A stretch of DNA of 64,000 bases from Rheinheimera riviphila (lineage in GTDB: Bacteria; Pseudomonadota; Gammaproteobacteria; Enterobacterales; Alteromonadaceae). Positions 19,947 to 28,923 of this stretch are shown here, piece by piece (within the stretch, counting starts at the first letter, position 1; the number at the start of each line of letters is the position of its first letter). The notes under the pieces are model-generated. The model searched no databases and was not told where the DNA came from. It saw only the letters and a program-made list of their open reading frames with translations. The DNA lies in assembly GCF_004005945.1 (NCBI RefSeq), contig NZ_SACS01000016.1:1-64000 (forward strand), read 5' to 3'. The translations under genes and the position numbers were made by a program.

Positions 19947-20927
19947 TTATTTGATACCTAAGTCAGCCAAAACTTTGGCAGCAACTTTGTTCGGCACTGG
20001 TACATAACCATCACGGACCACTACTTCCTGACCACGTTTTGACAACACCATTTTGATGAACTCACGCTCCATTGGCGCTAACTCTTTATTTGGATGTTTG
20101 TTGACATAAACGTACAGAAAGCGCGACAGCGGGTATGCACCTGATAAAGCGTTTTCAGCAGAAGCTTCGATAAATGGTGCACCTTCTTTTTTCGATAACG
20201 GCAGCGCACGCACACCTGAAGTGATGTAACCGATACCAGAATAACCGATACCATTAATCGATTCACTCACGCCTTGTACCACTGAAGCAGAACCAGGCTG
20301 TTCGTTGATACTGGCTTTAAAGTCACCGTTACATAAGGCGTGTTCTTTAAAGTAACCATAAGTACCAGAGACTGCGTTGCGGCTGTAAGTGGTGAAATCA
20401 CGATTGGCCCAGGCACCGGTTAAACCCAGCTGACCCCAGCGGGTGACATCTTCTTTATAACCACAACGGCGGGTCGCAGAAAACACGGCGTCGACCTGGG
20501 CAATGGTTAAACCTTTTAACGGGTTATCTTTATTGATATACACCGCCAGTAAGTCAATCGCGACTGGCACTGCAGTTGGCTTATAGCCATATTTTGTTTC
20601 AAACGCCTGAACTTCTGATGGCTTCATTGCACGGCTCATCGGGCCAAAGTTTGAAGTACCTTCAGTCAGCGCTGTTGGCGCCGTGGAAGAACCTGCGCCC
20701 TGGATCTGAATATTCACGTTTGGATACACTTTACGATAATCTTCAGCCCACAGCGTCATCAGGTTGTTTAAAGTGTCTGAACCGATGCTGGAGATATTGC
20801 CTGAAACACCGCTCGCTTTCTGATATTCAGGCAGCGCCGGGTCAACCTTGGCTGGTGCGGCAGTGGTGCTGAACGACAAAGTCGCGGCAACCAAAGTTGC
20901 GGTAGTTAACAGAGTAAAATTTTTCAC
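19947..20927 (-). CDS. pstS: Periplasmic phosphate-binding protein PstS
   Basis: 326 residues with a cleavable signal peptide (first ~23 residues, ending FSTTAAPA). Phosphate-contact motifs typical of PstS are seen: [25 protein letters not shown] and [16 protein letters not shown]. It captures phosphate in the periplasm for PstCAB. It is the first gene of the operon and has a clear Pho box and -10 upstream. Confidence 0.95.
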   Translation of the reverse strand: MKNFTLLTTATLVAATLSFSTTAAPAKVDPALPEYQKASGVSGNISSIGSDTLNNLMTLWAEDYRKVYPNVNIQIQGAGSSTAPTALTEGTSNFGPMSRAMKPSEVQAFETKYGYKPTAVPVAIDLLAVYINKDNPLKGLTIAQVDAVFSATRRCGYKEDVTRWGQLGLTGAWANRDFTTYSRNAVSGTYGYFKEHALCNGDFKASINEQPGSASVVQGVSESINGIGYSGIGYITSGVRALPLSKKEGAPFIEASAENALSGAYPLSRFLYVYVNKHPNKELAPMEREFIKMVLSKRGQEVVVRDGYVPVPNKVAAKVLADLGIK

Positions 20928-20979
20928 TGTGCAGTCCTCTTGTGGCTGAGTCAGGCGATTGCCTGTTTAATTCCTCGCC

Positions 20980-21012
20980 ATCATAAGAAGGTAATATGAC
21001 AATATTATGACG
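20980..21012 (-). promoter_or_regulatory. PhoB box and -10 of pstS
   Basis: On the minus strand GTCATAATATTGTCATATT gives two GTCATA half-sites spaced 11 bp (21011-20995), with TATGAT (20985-20980) about 10 bp downstream, the standard PhoB-activated promoter layout. The whole gap to gcvR (20928-21232) shows nothing else of note. Confidence 0.8.
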
Positions 21013-21232
21013 TTACGCAAATTTGTGTTGGCAATCTAAGTGGCTATGGATTGTATTTCTGAATTGAAGGTCTATAGTTTCTGCTGGTTTTGCCAAGCTG
21101 GGTAAAATCTTTGCGACCAACGCCGGTTCCACGGCTGGACATACCAGGGTTGAGCAGGTAAAACTATCGTTAATAGATCAGACAATAATAAAATTTGTTT
21201 TTGTAGTACGAATTAAGAAAAGGAATTGCGCT

Positions 21233-21739
21233 ATGAAGCAGTTAGTTCTGACACTGATTGGGAAAGACAAAGCCGGTTTAGTGGAGCAATTGGCCACTAT
21301 TATCAGCAGCCATCATGGCAACTGGACCGCCAGTAATTTGAGTCACTTAGCCGGATTTTTTGCCGGAATTTTACAAGTCGAAGTTGCAGCCGAGCATGCG
21401 GCTGAATTGTCAAAAGCACTGGAGTCGATGCCCGGATTAGATATTAAAATCCATGAAGGTATCGCTTCCGAAGTCAACGAACACAAACTGTTGAAATTTG
21501 TGATCACCGGCAACGATCGTCCGGGCATCGTGCGCGAACTGTCATCGGTGATTAAACACAAAGGCACCAACATTGTGCACTTTGAAAGCTCGAAGCAAAG
21601 CGCCCCGAACTGGGGAGTGCCGCTGTTTAACGCCATTGCGACGGTAGAGTTACCAGATGGTCTGGATAAAGACGAAGTCATTCGGGCACTGGAAGACATC
21701 GCCTCGGATGTGATGGTTGACGTCGAAAATCTGCATTAA
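21233..21739 (+). CDS. gcvR: GcvR-like glycine cleavage regulator (two ACT domains)
   Basis: 168 residues forming two ACT domains: LTLIGKDKAGLVEQLATII at the N terminus and VITGNDRPGIVRELSSVI from about residue 89. The two-ACT layout matches GcvR, which in E. coli binds glycine and restrains the activator GcvA. No gcvA or gcvTHP lies nearby, so the partner is not shown by context, and the name follows domain layout and length. A ribosome site GGAATTGCGCT precedes ATG 21233. Confidence 0.8.
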   Translation: MKQLVLTLIGKDKAGLVEQLATIISSHHGNWTASNLSHLAGFFAGILQVEVAAEHAAELSKALESMPGLDIKIHEGIASEVNEHKLLKFVITGNDRPGIVRELSSVIKHKGTNIVHFESSKQSAPNWGVPLFNAIATVELPDGLDKDEVIRALEDIASDVMVDVENLH

Positions 21740-21780
21740 CTGAGCTGCCGCGCAGACAAGATAGCTGGCAACAGCTATCT

Positions 21781-21814
21781 TGTTCATAAATCTTTCATCA
21801 AATTGCCATAGAGT
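21781..21814 (+). promoter_or_regulatory. Probable PhoB box and -10 of ppk-ppx
   Basis: TGTTCATAAATCTTTCAT (21781-21798) agrees with the Pho-box consensus CTGTCATAAATCTGTCAC/T at about 14 of 18 positions, with half-sites 11 bp apart. TAGAGT (21809-21814) lies 10 bp downstream. Confidence 0.6.
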
Positions 21815-21847
21815 AAGCCTTCATCCACAAAGATCATTGGTTTGTCT

Positions 21848-23965
21848 ATGAATGCACAACTACCGACAGTGAACGAATTGCATTATTTCCCTAAAGAACT
21901 GAGTTGGTTAGCTTTTAACGAGCGGGTATTGCAGGAAGCCGCGGACGAGCGCAATCCCTTGATCGAACGCCTGCGTTTTCTGGGTATTTACTCCAACAAT
22001 ATGGATGAGTTTTATCGGGTACGGGTGGCTGATGTGAAGCGACGTATCCTGCTGAAAAAATACCATTCCGAAGAAGAAGACGCCGAAGAGCTGATGTTAA
22101 AAATTCAGCGTAACGTGCTGAAATTAGGTGATAAATTCAATGGCATCTACTTGGAGTTATTGCTCGAACTGCGCAAGCACAACATTGAATTTATCGACCA
22201 TCACAAACTGAATGAATCGCAGTCGGCCTGGATCCGCACCTACTTTCGGGAGCGGGTACTGCGGCATATCTCGCCGATTTTATTATCGAATGAAGATCTG
22301 CATTTATCCAAACGTCTTGAAGACAACGCCACCTACCTGATGGTAGAAATGACCGGTACCAACAAAGCCGAATATGCCATTGTGCAGGTGCCGACCGACG
22401 AAGTGTCGCGGTTTATCGAACTGCCGCTGTACTTAAATAAAACCAAAAAACGCGGCCGTTATCGCCATCAGTTTATGATGCTGGATGATTTAATCATTCA
22501 TTGTCTGCATGACCTTTTCCGCGGCTTTTTTGAGTTTTGCGACATTCAGGCTTTTTCGCTGAAATTAACCAAAGATGCCGAATATAACTTAAGCGACACC
22601 CTGGATCAGAGCTTGCTCGACAAGATGTCCAAAGGCATCCGCCAACGGTTGGAATCAGAGCCGGTGCGGCTGGTGTACGATGCGACGATGCCAGAGCATA
22701 TGCTGAAAATTCTGAAAAAACAGCTCGGCGCCAGTTCGCTGGATTCGCTCATTCCTGGCAGCCGCTACCGCAATTTTAAAGACTTTATCAGCTTCCCGAA
22801 TATCGGCCACGCCAGCCTGGAATATCCGTCACTACCGCCGCTGCCCAGTCCGGATTTTGAACAACATACCACCACTTTTGATGCCATTCGCAGTAACGAT
22901 GTGCTGCTGCACTACCCTTATCACAACTTTACCTATTTCACTGAATGGGTACGGCAAGCGTCATTTGACCCGAAAGTTAGCTCGATCAAAATGACCATGT
23001 ATCGCGTCGCGAAAAACTCACGGGTGATCCAGTCGTTGCTGGATGCGGTGCGCAACGGCAAAAAAGTGACAGTGGTGGTTGAGCTCAAAGCGCGTTTTGA
23101 CGAAGAAAATAATATCCACTGGGCGAGGAGAATGACCCAGGCCGGTATTCAGGTGGTATTTGGCCTGACTACCTTAAAAATTCACTCAAAGTTATGTTTG
23201 ATCACCCGTCAGGAAAAAGGCAAAGCGGTGAAATACGCCCATATCGGCACCGGTAATTTTAATGAAAAAACTGCGCGCATTTACACCGATATGAGCTTGT
23301 TCACCTGCCACGATGAAATTTGTGATGAAGTAGACCAGGTGTTCGAGTTTATTGAATACAGCTATAAACCTTTTAAATTTAACCACTTAATTGTATCGCC
23401 CACCTGGAGTCGAGCCAAGTTAACCGCGCTTATTCAGCGGGAAATGGATTTTGCCACCAGCGGCCGCAATGCGGAAATTTTGCTCAAAATCAACAACCTG
23501 GTGGATAACGAAATTGTTGATTTGCTCTACAAAGCCAGTCAGGCCGGGGTGAAGATCCGCATTATCGTGCGTGGCATGTGTTCGCTTATTCCGGGAGTCG
23601 CGGGGAAAAGTAAGAATATTCAGGTGATTAGCGTGCTCGACCGCTATCTGGAACACGCGCGGGTTTATCAGTTCCTGAACGGTGGCGACATCGACTTGTA
23701 CTTATCTTCTGCCGACTGGATGACCCGCAATATTGATCAGCGGGTCGAAGTTGGCGTGCCGATTTACGATGCCAAAATCAAACAGCAAATTATGACGGTA
23801 CTGGATTTGCAATGGCACGATAACGTGAAAGCCCGTATCATTGACGCTCAGCAGCAAAATAACTACGTCAAACGTGGTAACAAAAAGAGTATCCGCTCGC
23901 AGCAGGCCATCTACGATTATCTGGCAGGCCAGCATTTTGGTCCGACTATTCAGGCAGAACAATGA
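21848..23965 (+). CDS. ppk1: Polyphosphate kinase 1
   Basis: About 705 residues, a full-length PPK1. It has the N-terminal ELSWLAFNERVLQEA and NMDEFYRVRVADVKRR segments, the catalytic region with HSKLCLI (~residue 440) and HIGTGNFNEKTARIYTD (the phosphorylated-His motif region), and a C-terminal second phospholipase-D-like domain (LNGGDIDLYLSSADWMTRN). It polymerises the gamma-phosphate of ATP into polyphosphate, reversibly. ATG 21848 is preferred to the in-frame TTG at 21842. Its end overlaps the ppx start by 4 bp (ATGA), implying translational coupling. A likely Pho box lies upstream. Confidence 0.96.
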   Translation: MNAQLPTVNELHYFPKELSWLAFNERVLQEAADERNPLIERLRFLGIYSNNMDEFYRVRVADVKRRILLKKYHSEEEDAEELMLKIQRNVLKLGDKFNGIYLELLLELRKHNIEFIDHHKLNESQSAWIRTYFRERVLRHISPILLSNEDLHLSKRLEDNATYLMVEMTGTNKAEYAIVQVPTDEVSRFIELPLYLNKTKKRGRYRHQFMMLDDLIIHCLHDLFRGFFEFCDIQAFSLKLTKDAEYNLSDTLDQSLLDKMSKGIRQRLESEPVRLVYDATMPEHMLKILKKQLGASSLDSLIPGSRYRNFKDFISFPNIGHASLEYPSLPPLPSPDFEQHTTTFDAIRSNDVLLHYPYHNFTYFTEWVRQASFDPKVSSIKMTMYRVAKNSRVIQSLLDAVRNGKKVTVVVELKARFDEENNIHWARRMTQAGIQVVFGLTTLKIHSKLCLITRQEKGKAVKYAHIGTGNFNEKTARIYTDMSLFTCHDEICDEVDQVFEFIEYSYKPFKFNHLIVSPTWSRAKLTALIQREMDFATSGRNAEILLKINNLVDNEIVDLLYKASQAGVKIRIIVRGMCSLIPGVAGKSKNIQVISVLDRYLEHARVYQFLNGGDIDLYLSSADWMTRNIDQRVEVGVPIYDAKIKQQIMTVLDLQWHDNVKARIIDAQQQNNYVKRGNKKSIRSQQAIYDYLAGQHFGPTIQAEQ

Positions 23966-25527
23966 CCCATTTAACTCCTATTGCAAGCTCGGCCAGTGCC
24001 AGCGCGGCCGACGCCATTCCGGCCGCCGAACTGATTGCGGCCGTTGATTTAGGCTCCAACAGTTTCCACCTGGTGATCGCCAGAATTGTGGATGGTGCCT
24101 TGCAGTTGTTGCACCGGGAGAAGCAAAAAGTCCAGTTAGCCGACGGCCTCGACGATCAACAAATGCTTAGCGATGAAGCAATGGCGCGTGGCCTGAACGT
24201 GTTGGCGCAATTTGCCGATACGCTCAAAGGTGTACCACCTTCTGCAGTGCGGGTGATTGCCACTTACACCTTGCGCCGGGCGAAAAACGCCAATAGTTTT
24301 TTGCACAAAGCCAAAACCGTCTTTCCCTTTCCGATTGAAGTGATTTCAGGTCAGGAAGAAGCGCGCTTTATTTATCAGGGCGTGGCCCATTTTGAGCACT
24401 ACGCCGATCAACGGCTGGTGATGGATATTGGTGGTGGCAGTACCGAATTTGCCATCGGCATCGACTTTCAGCCACTGAAATTAGCCAGCCGTAATATGGG
24501 CTGTGTCAGTTATGCCAAGCAGTTTTTTGCCCGCGGTAAAATCAGCGACAAACGCTTTGAGCGTGCGGTATTACAGGCCGAGCAGGAACTGGAAAATATC
24601 GTCAATGCCTATCGCAGCACTGGCTGGCAACAGGCGGTTGGCACTTCCGGCACCATTAAAACTATCAAAGATATTGTCACCGGTTTTGGCTGGCATCCGC
24701 ACTGTATCGAGCTGGAACATTTATTAAAAATCAAAGAATTAGTGCTAACCGTTGACAGCTGTGAGCTGCTGGATTTACCAGGCCTGACCGACGATCGTAA
24801 GCTGTTACTGGCACCCGGTTTAGCTATTTTGATTGCCGCCTTTCAAATGCTTGGCATCGAGCAAATGGTCTATGTCGATGCTGCGCTACGCGAAGGTGTG
24901 CTGTATGAAATGAGCGACCGGCTGCAACATCAGGATATTAAAAGCCATACTATCCAGAGTCTGGTAAAACGTTATGCCGTTGATGTCGCTCAGGCGAGAC
25001 GGGTGCAGACCACGGCACTGGAGATTTTTAGTCAGGTGCAAGAACGCTGGCAACTTCACGACAACTGGCAGCAGTTATTGTCGTTTGCCTCAGCGGTGTT
25101 CGAAATTGGCCTGCAAATTAACTCGTCCAGCGTGCAAAGGCACAGTGCCTATATTCTGTATAACGCCAACCTGCCGGGGTTTAATCAGGAACAACAGCAA
25201 CTGCTTGGCTGCCTGGTGCGTTTTCACCGCCGGAAAATTAAGCCGGAAGATTTCCCTGATTTTTACCTCTATACCGCACAGGATTTATGTTACGCCCTGG
25301 TGATTTTCCGCTTGGCGATTTTACTCAATCAAAAACGCCGCGACGATATGCTGCCGCAACTACAACTGACCGCCAGCGATCATGCCCTGCAATTGCAATT
25401 ACCCGAGCATTGGACTGAACAACAAACGGTGCTGGTGGCCGACCTCATCACGGAACAACAATTTCTGAAGCGGATTGATTTCACTCTGGAATGTCCGGGA
25501 GTGCCCAAGGACGTCATCGAAGATTAA
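23962..25527 (+). CDS. ppx: Exopolyphosphatase
   Basis: 521-residue Ppx/GppA phosphatase of the sugar-kinase/actin fold: AAVDLGSNSFHLVIAR (phosphate-1 loop, ~residues 27-42), ISGQEEARFIY (catalytic Glu region) and VMDIGGGSTEFAIG (phosphate-2 loop). A C-terminal helical half of HD-like appearance follows. It releases phosphate from the ends of polyphosphate, opposing the upstream kinase. The start overlaps ppk1. The first ~25 residues are Ala/Ser-rich and not conserved. GppA is the paralogue alternative; the operon with ppk1 favours Ppx. Confidence 0.94.
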   Translation: MTHLTPIASSASASAADAIPAAELIAAVDLGSNSFHLVIARIVDGALQLLHREKQKVQLADGLDDQQMLSDEAMARGLNVLAQFADTLKGVPPSAVRVIATYTLRRAKNANSFLHKAKTVFPFPIEVISGQEEARFIYQGVAHFEHYADQRLVMDIGGGSTEFAIGIDFQPLKLASRNMGCVSYAKQFFARGKISDKRFERAVLQAEQELENIVNAYRSTGWQQAVGTSGTIKTIKDIVTGFGWHPHCIELEHLLKIKELVLTVDSCELLDLPGLTDDRKLLLAPGLAILIAAFQMLGIEQMVYVDAALREGVLYEMSDRLQHQDIKSHTIQSLVKRYAVDVAQARRVQTTALEIFSQVQERWQLHDNWQQLLSFASAVFEIGLQINSSSVQRHSAYILYNANLPGFNQEQQQLLGCLVRFHRRKIKPEDFPDFYLYTAQDLCYALVIFRLAILLNQKRRDDMLPQLQLTASDHALQLQLPEHWTEQQTVLVADLITEQQFLKRIDFTLECPGVPKDVIED

Positions 25528-25613
25528 GCTTCAGTTGGCTTGTACTGTAAAAGTTGGCTTATGCTTTAAAATTAGTTACCTTGAATAGACCTTAGCCTAT
25601 TTTGGGAACCAGC

Positions 25614-26909
25614 ATGCGTTTATCTCTTATTGCCATCATGACAGCTGCCACGCTGTCGTCGCCCGCATTATTCGCGGCAGATTTAAAAGCCGCCCTAGCC
25701 ACTGATATTCAGGCTCTCATGCCAAAAGTCATCGAATGGCGGCGTGATTTACATCAACATCCGGAATTGTCCAACCGCGAATTTCGCACCAGTAAAATGG
25801 TGGCCATTGAACTCAAAAAGTTAGGTCTGGAAGTGCAAACCGGCATCGCCCATACCGGGGTGGTCGCGATTTTAAAAGGCGCTAAGCCCGGCCCGTTGGT
25901 GGCGCTGCGTGCCGATATGGACGCCTTACCGGTCAAAGAACAGGTTGATCTGCCCTTTGCCTCCAAAGCAACTGCCGAGTACAACGGCCAGCAAGTTGGC
26001 GTGATGCACGCTTGTGGTCATGATGCGCATGTGGCGATGCTCCTCGGCGCCGCGACGGTGCTGAGCAAGCATCAAAAAGAATTGGCGGGCAGCGTGATGT
26101 TTATCTTCCAACCGGCCGAAGAAGGCGCGCCAGCGGGTGAAGAAGGCGGCGCGTCATTAATGCTAAAACAAGGACTGTTTGCGAAGAACAAACCTGATGC
26201 CATTTTCGGTATCCACGTCTGGCCAGGGCCAACGGGTCAGTTGCAGGTGAAAGCTGAAGGCATTATGGCGGCGGCTGACAGTTTTGAAATTAAAGTCAAA
26301 GGCGTGCAGGTGCATGGTTCAAGCCCATGGCGTGGTATTGACCCGGTTGCCGTTAGCGGCCAACTGATCACCGCTTTACACCAAATTCCGGCGCGTCAGT
26401 TGGATGTGACCCAAGCGCCCGCCGTCATGTCTATTGGCCAGGTGCATGGTGGTGTGCGCTGGAATATTATTCCGGAAGAAGTGGTGCTTGGCGGCACCGT
26501 CCGCACTTTTGACCCGCAGATGCGCGAGCAGTTGCTGGCTAAAATGAAACACACCGCCGAACATATCACCGCCGCTAGCGGCGCCACCGCTGAATTTCAT
26601 CAACATAGTTTTGCAGCGGTAACCTGGAACGACGTCAAACTGACGGAATGGGCGATGCCAAGCTTAAACTGGGCGGCCGGTAAAGCGGGCGTCAGCGGCA
26701 TTAAACCCATTACCGCTTCGGAAGATTTTTCGTTTTATCAGCAGCAAGTGCCGGGGATGTTTTTCTTTTTGGGCATCGCCGATGCAGGCGCTGACATCAG
26801 TAAAACCGCCCCCAATCACTCACCGTTTTTCCGGGTGAACGAAGCAGCGCTGGAAAATGGCGTCCGGGCGTTATCAGGCCTGGCTGTGGATTTCCTGCAT
26901 AAAGGGTAA
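25614..26909 (+). CDS. Secreted M20D-family amidohydrolase (N-acyl amino acid/hippurate type)
   Basis: About 431 residues: a signal peptide (~residues 1-21, ending LFAAD), then a dinuclear zinc aminoacylase-type domain. The metal/catalytic signatures are HACGHDAHVAMLLG, FQPAEEG, GIHVWPG and the closing ASEDFSFYQQQVPG. Enzymes of this group remove acyl groups from amino acids or cut dipeptides. A secreted version would act on extracellular acyl amino acids, but the substrate cannot be read from sequence. ATG 25614 follows GGGAACC; a TTG 12 nt upstream is less likely. It is monocistronic, ending at a strong terminator. Confidence 0.88.
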   Translation: MRLSLIAIMTAATLSSPALFAADLKAALATDIQALMPKVIEWRRDLHQHPELSNREFRTSKMVAIELKKLGLEVQTGIAHTGVVAILKGAKPGPLVALRADMDALPVKEQVDLPFASKATAEYNGQQVGVMHACGHDAHVAMLLGAATVLSKHQKELAGSVMFIFQPAEEGAPAGEEGGASLMLKQGLFAKNKPDAIFGIHVWPGPTGQLQVKAEGIMAAADSFEIKVKGVQVHGSSPWRGIDPVAVSGQLITALHQIPARQLDVTQAPAVMSIGQVHGGVRWNIIPEEVVLGGTVRTFDPQMREQLLAKMKHTAEHITAASGATAEFHQHSFAAVTWNDVKLTEWAMPSLNWAAGKAGVSGIKPITASEDFSFYQQQVPGMFFFLGIADAGADISKTAPNHSPFFRVNEAALENGVRALSGLAVDFLHKG

Positions 26910-26918
26910 CCAGTAAAC

Positions 26919-26967
26919 AAAGGGGGCTGCGCTGTTTGTGCAATCAATCAGCGACGCCCCCTTTTTT
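26919..26967 (+). terminator. Terminator after the amidohydrolase gene
   Basis: Stem AAAGGGGGC/GCCCCCTTT, with further pairing CGCTG/CAGCG inside, ends in a T6 run. Confidence 0.85.
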
Positions 26968-27086
26968 CTGTTCTGCTATGCTTCATTCGTCGCTAGAGCA
27001 CCCTATAGTCAAGTAACACTGCTTCAGCATGGAATGCACGCCCTGCCCCTTGCTGCTGGTTGGCATCAGCAATCATAAGGACTTTG

Positions 27087-27863
27087 ATGAACTGTTCACG
27101 TCTTTGGTTGATTGGGTTGCTGCTTGGTCTTTTTAGCAACAGCACGCCGGTATTGGCGGCAAAACCCGATGTGGTGATCGGCATCGGCTTTACCGATCAG
27201 ATCCACGCCAGTCGCCAAGGCAGCGCTTATCATTTTGATGTGTTGTTGACCTATCGGCTGTTTACTGAACTTGGTTATCAGGTGCAGTTTGTGGTTGCGC
27301 CTTATGCCAAGCTGACGCAGCTATTACAACAAAAACGGATTGATGTCGCCACTCGGCAATCTGGCGACCAGCTGCCAGGCCTTTATTACAGCCCGGTTTA
27401 TCTGGAAGTGCATAATCTGGTATTCGCCCGCAAAGACTTTACTGCCCAAATCCGGCAAATTGCCGATTTAAGCCATTATCAGTTGGTTGGATTCCAAAAT
27501 GCCAGCCATGTGCTTGGTCCTGAATTCGCAGCGGCCAGTCAGCAAGCACCGTCTTATCAGGAAGTTTTTGATCATATCCAGGCGGTCAAATTGCTGCTCA
27601 AAGGCCGCACTGAATTGTTAGTGCTGAACAAACTGACGTTCTACCGGCGACTAGCGGAATTGCATCAGCCGGCCTCTGCAGTGCAGAGTTTTGATGTGTT
27701 ACCCAAAGTACATTACCGGCTGGCTTTTGCCAGGCCACAGCTGCAACAGCAGGTGGAATCACGCTTGTTGCAGTACCTGAAACAAGGTTCAATTGACCTG
27801 ATTGAACAGGAAGCCCGCCAGCGGCCGGAGCACGTGGAAAAACTGTTGCGCCGGAATCGTTAA
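27087..27863 (+). CDS. Orphan periplasmic solute-binding protein, family 3-like
   Basis: About 258 residues with a signal peptide (LWLIGLLLGLFSNSTPVLA, cleaved near residue 25) followed by an amino-acid-type binding-protein fold: GIGFTDQIHASRQGSAYHFDV, LTQLLQQKRIDVATR and a C-terminal helix pair. No permease or ATPase gene is adjacent, so it may sense or buffer a ligand rather than feed a transporter. ATG 27087 has AAGGAC 7 nt upstream. A second orphan protein of the same class is encoded at 56430-57173. Confidence 0.7.
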   Translation: MNCSRLWLIGLLLGLFSNSTPVLAAKPDVVIGIGFTDQIHASRQGSAYHFDVLLTYRLFTELGYQVQFVVAPYAKLTQLLQQKRIDVATRQSGDQLPGLYYSPVYLEVHNLVFARKDFTAQIRQIADLSHYQLVGFQNASHVLGPEFAAASQQAPSYQEVFDHIQAVKLLLKGRTELLVLNKLTFYRRLAELHQPASAVQSFDVLPKVHYRLAFARPQLQQQVESRLLQYLKQGSIDLIEQEARQRPEHVEKLLRRNR

Positions 27864-27894
27864 AGCCATCAAAGAGCCAGCGTAACCTGCCTGG

Positions 27895-28725
27895 CTAAAA
27901 CAAACATTGTCCCAACATCCTTACGCCGGTGCAGAGCACAACAATGGCGAAGATTTTTTTCAGTTTCGCACTATCCAACCGGGCTGCCAGCGCTGCGCCT
28001 ACTGGTGCGAACAAAACGGTGAGCGGCACGATGCAACAAAAACCAAGCAGATTCACAAAGCCGATGGTGCCAGTCGGCGCATCATTTGGGGTGTTGCCAA
28101 GCAGCAGCATGGTGAGTGCGCCTGGCAACGCAATTAGTAACCCGATGGCCGAAGCAGTGCCGACGGCCTGGTGGACTGGGTAGTTATAAAGTGTCAGTAA
28201 TGGCACCGAAATAGTCCCGCCACCAATGCCCACCATCGAACTGAAAAAGCCAGTACCGGCCGCCATCACGCGCTGCGCTGTGATACCGGGTAGTTGTGAA
28301 AACAGTGCTGATTTCCCTGTTCGAAACAACATGTTCAGCGCAGATAAAATTGCAATCACCCCAAACAGGATTGTCAGCATAGTGCCGTCAACCCGCGTCA
28401 CCAGCCAACTTCCGACCAACACACCACTGACAACAAATAAGCTCCAGCGTCGCAACAAGTCAACATCAACATTGCCTTGCTTGCGGTGCGAGCGAATTGA
28501 ACTCAAAGAGGTAGGGATCATGGTCGCCAGTGACGTCGCTGTGGCAATCAGCATGGCTGAATCGGCGGACACGCCATTACTTTGGAACAGAAAAAACAGC
28601 ACCGGCACAATCACGATACCGCCGCCCACGCCCAATAAACCTGCCAAAATGCCAGCGAAGATGCCAGTGACGGCTAAAGCTAAAACGCTGAAAAGGTGAG
28701 TGCTGGCAAATTCGATAAGATCCAT
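27895..28725 (-). CDS. TauE/SafE-family membrane permease
   Basis: 276 residues with about 8 membrane spans and the family's glycine-rich repeats: GLLGVGGGIVIVPVLFFLF near the N terminus and MVGIGGGTISVPLLTLYN in the second half. Family members export sulfite, sulfoacetate or related organosulfur anions, or take up such compounds; specificity is not predictable. It converges with the binding-protein gene and lies near the methionine synthase pair across a repeat cluster, a possible but unproven link to sulfur metabolism. Confidence 0.88.
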   Translation of the reverse strand: MDLIEFASTHLFSVLALAVTGIFAGILAGLLGVGGGIVIVPVLFFLFQSNGVSADSAMLIATATSLATMIPTSLSSIRSHRKQGNVDVDLLRRWSLFVVSGVLVGSWLVTRVDGTMLTILFGVIAILSALNMLFRTGKSALFSQLPGITAQRVMAAGTGFFSSMVGIGGGTISVPLLTLYNYPVHQAVGTASAIGLLIALPGALTMLLLGNTPNDAPTGTIGFVNLLGFCCIVPLTVLFAPVGAALAARLDSAKLKKIFAIVVLCTGVRMLGQCLF

Positions 28726-28753
28726 GGATGACTACTTCTTGTGATTAAGACAA

Positions 28754-28907
28754 TGGCGGACTGCCCCAGCGCGGGCGCTGGGTTGAGTCCGCCCTACGGT
28801 TTCTAATTGGATTACGGTAGGGCGCTACTCGCCGCGTCAGCGGCAGTACGCCGGATGGTGATACGCAATTTCAAAGCACAACGGCGGACGCGGCGAGTCC
28901 GCCCTAT
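28754..28907. repeat. Cluster of three REP-like palindromic repeats
   Basis: Three units in alternating orientation: inverted at 28754-28799 (ending AGTCCGCCCTACGG), direct at 28815-28854 (GGTAGGGCGCTACTCGCC then GCGTCAGCGGCAGTACGCC) and inverted at 28881-28907 (GGCGGACGCGGCGAGTCCGCC region). Such alternating clusters resemble the BIME arrangement of enterobacterial REPs. It occupies the gap between the TauE-like gene and the methionine synthase gene. Confidence 0.8.
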
Positions 28908-28923
28908 ACTGCTCGTGCTGGCG

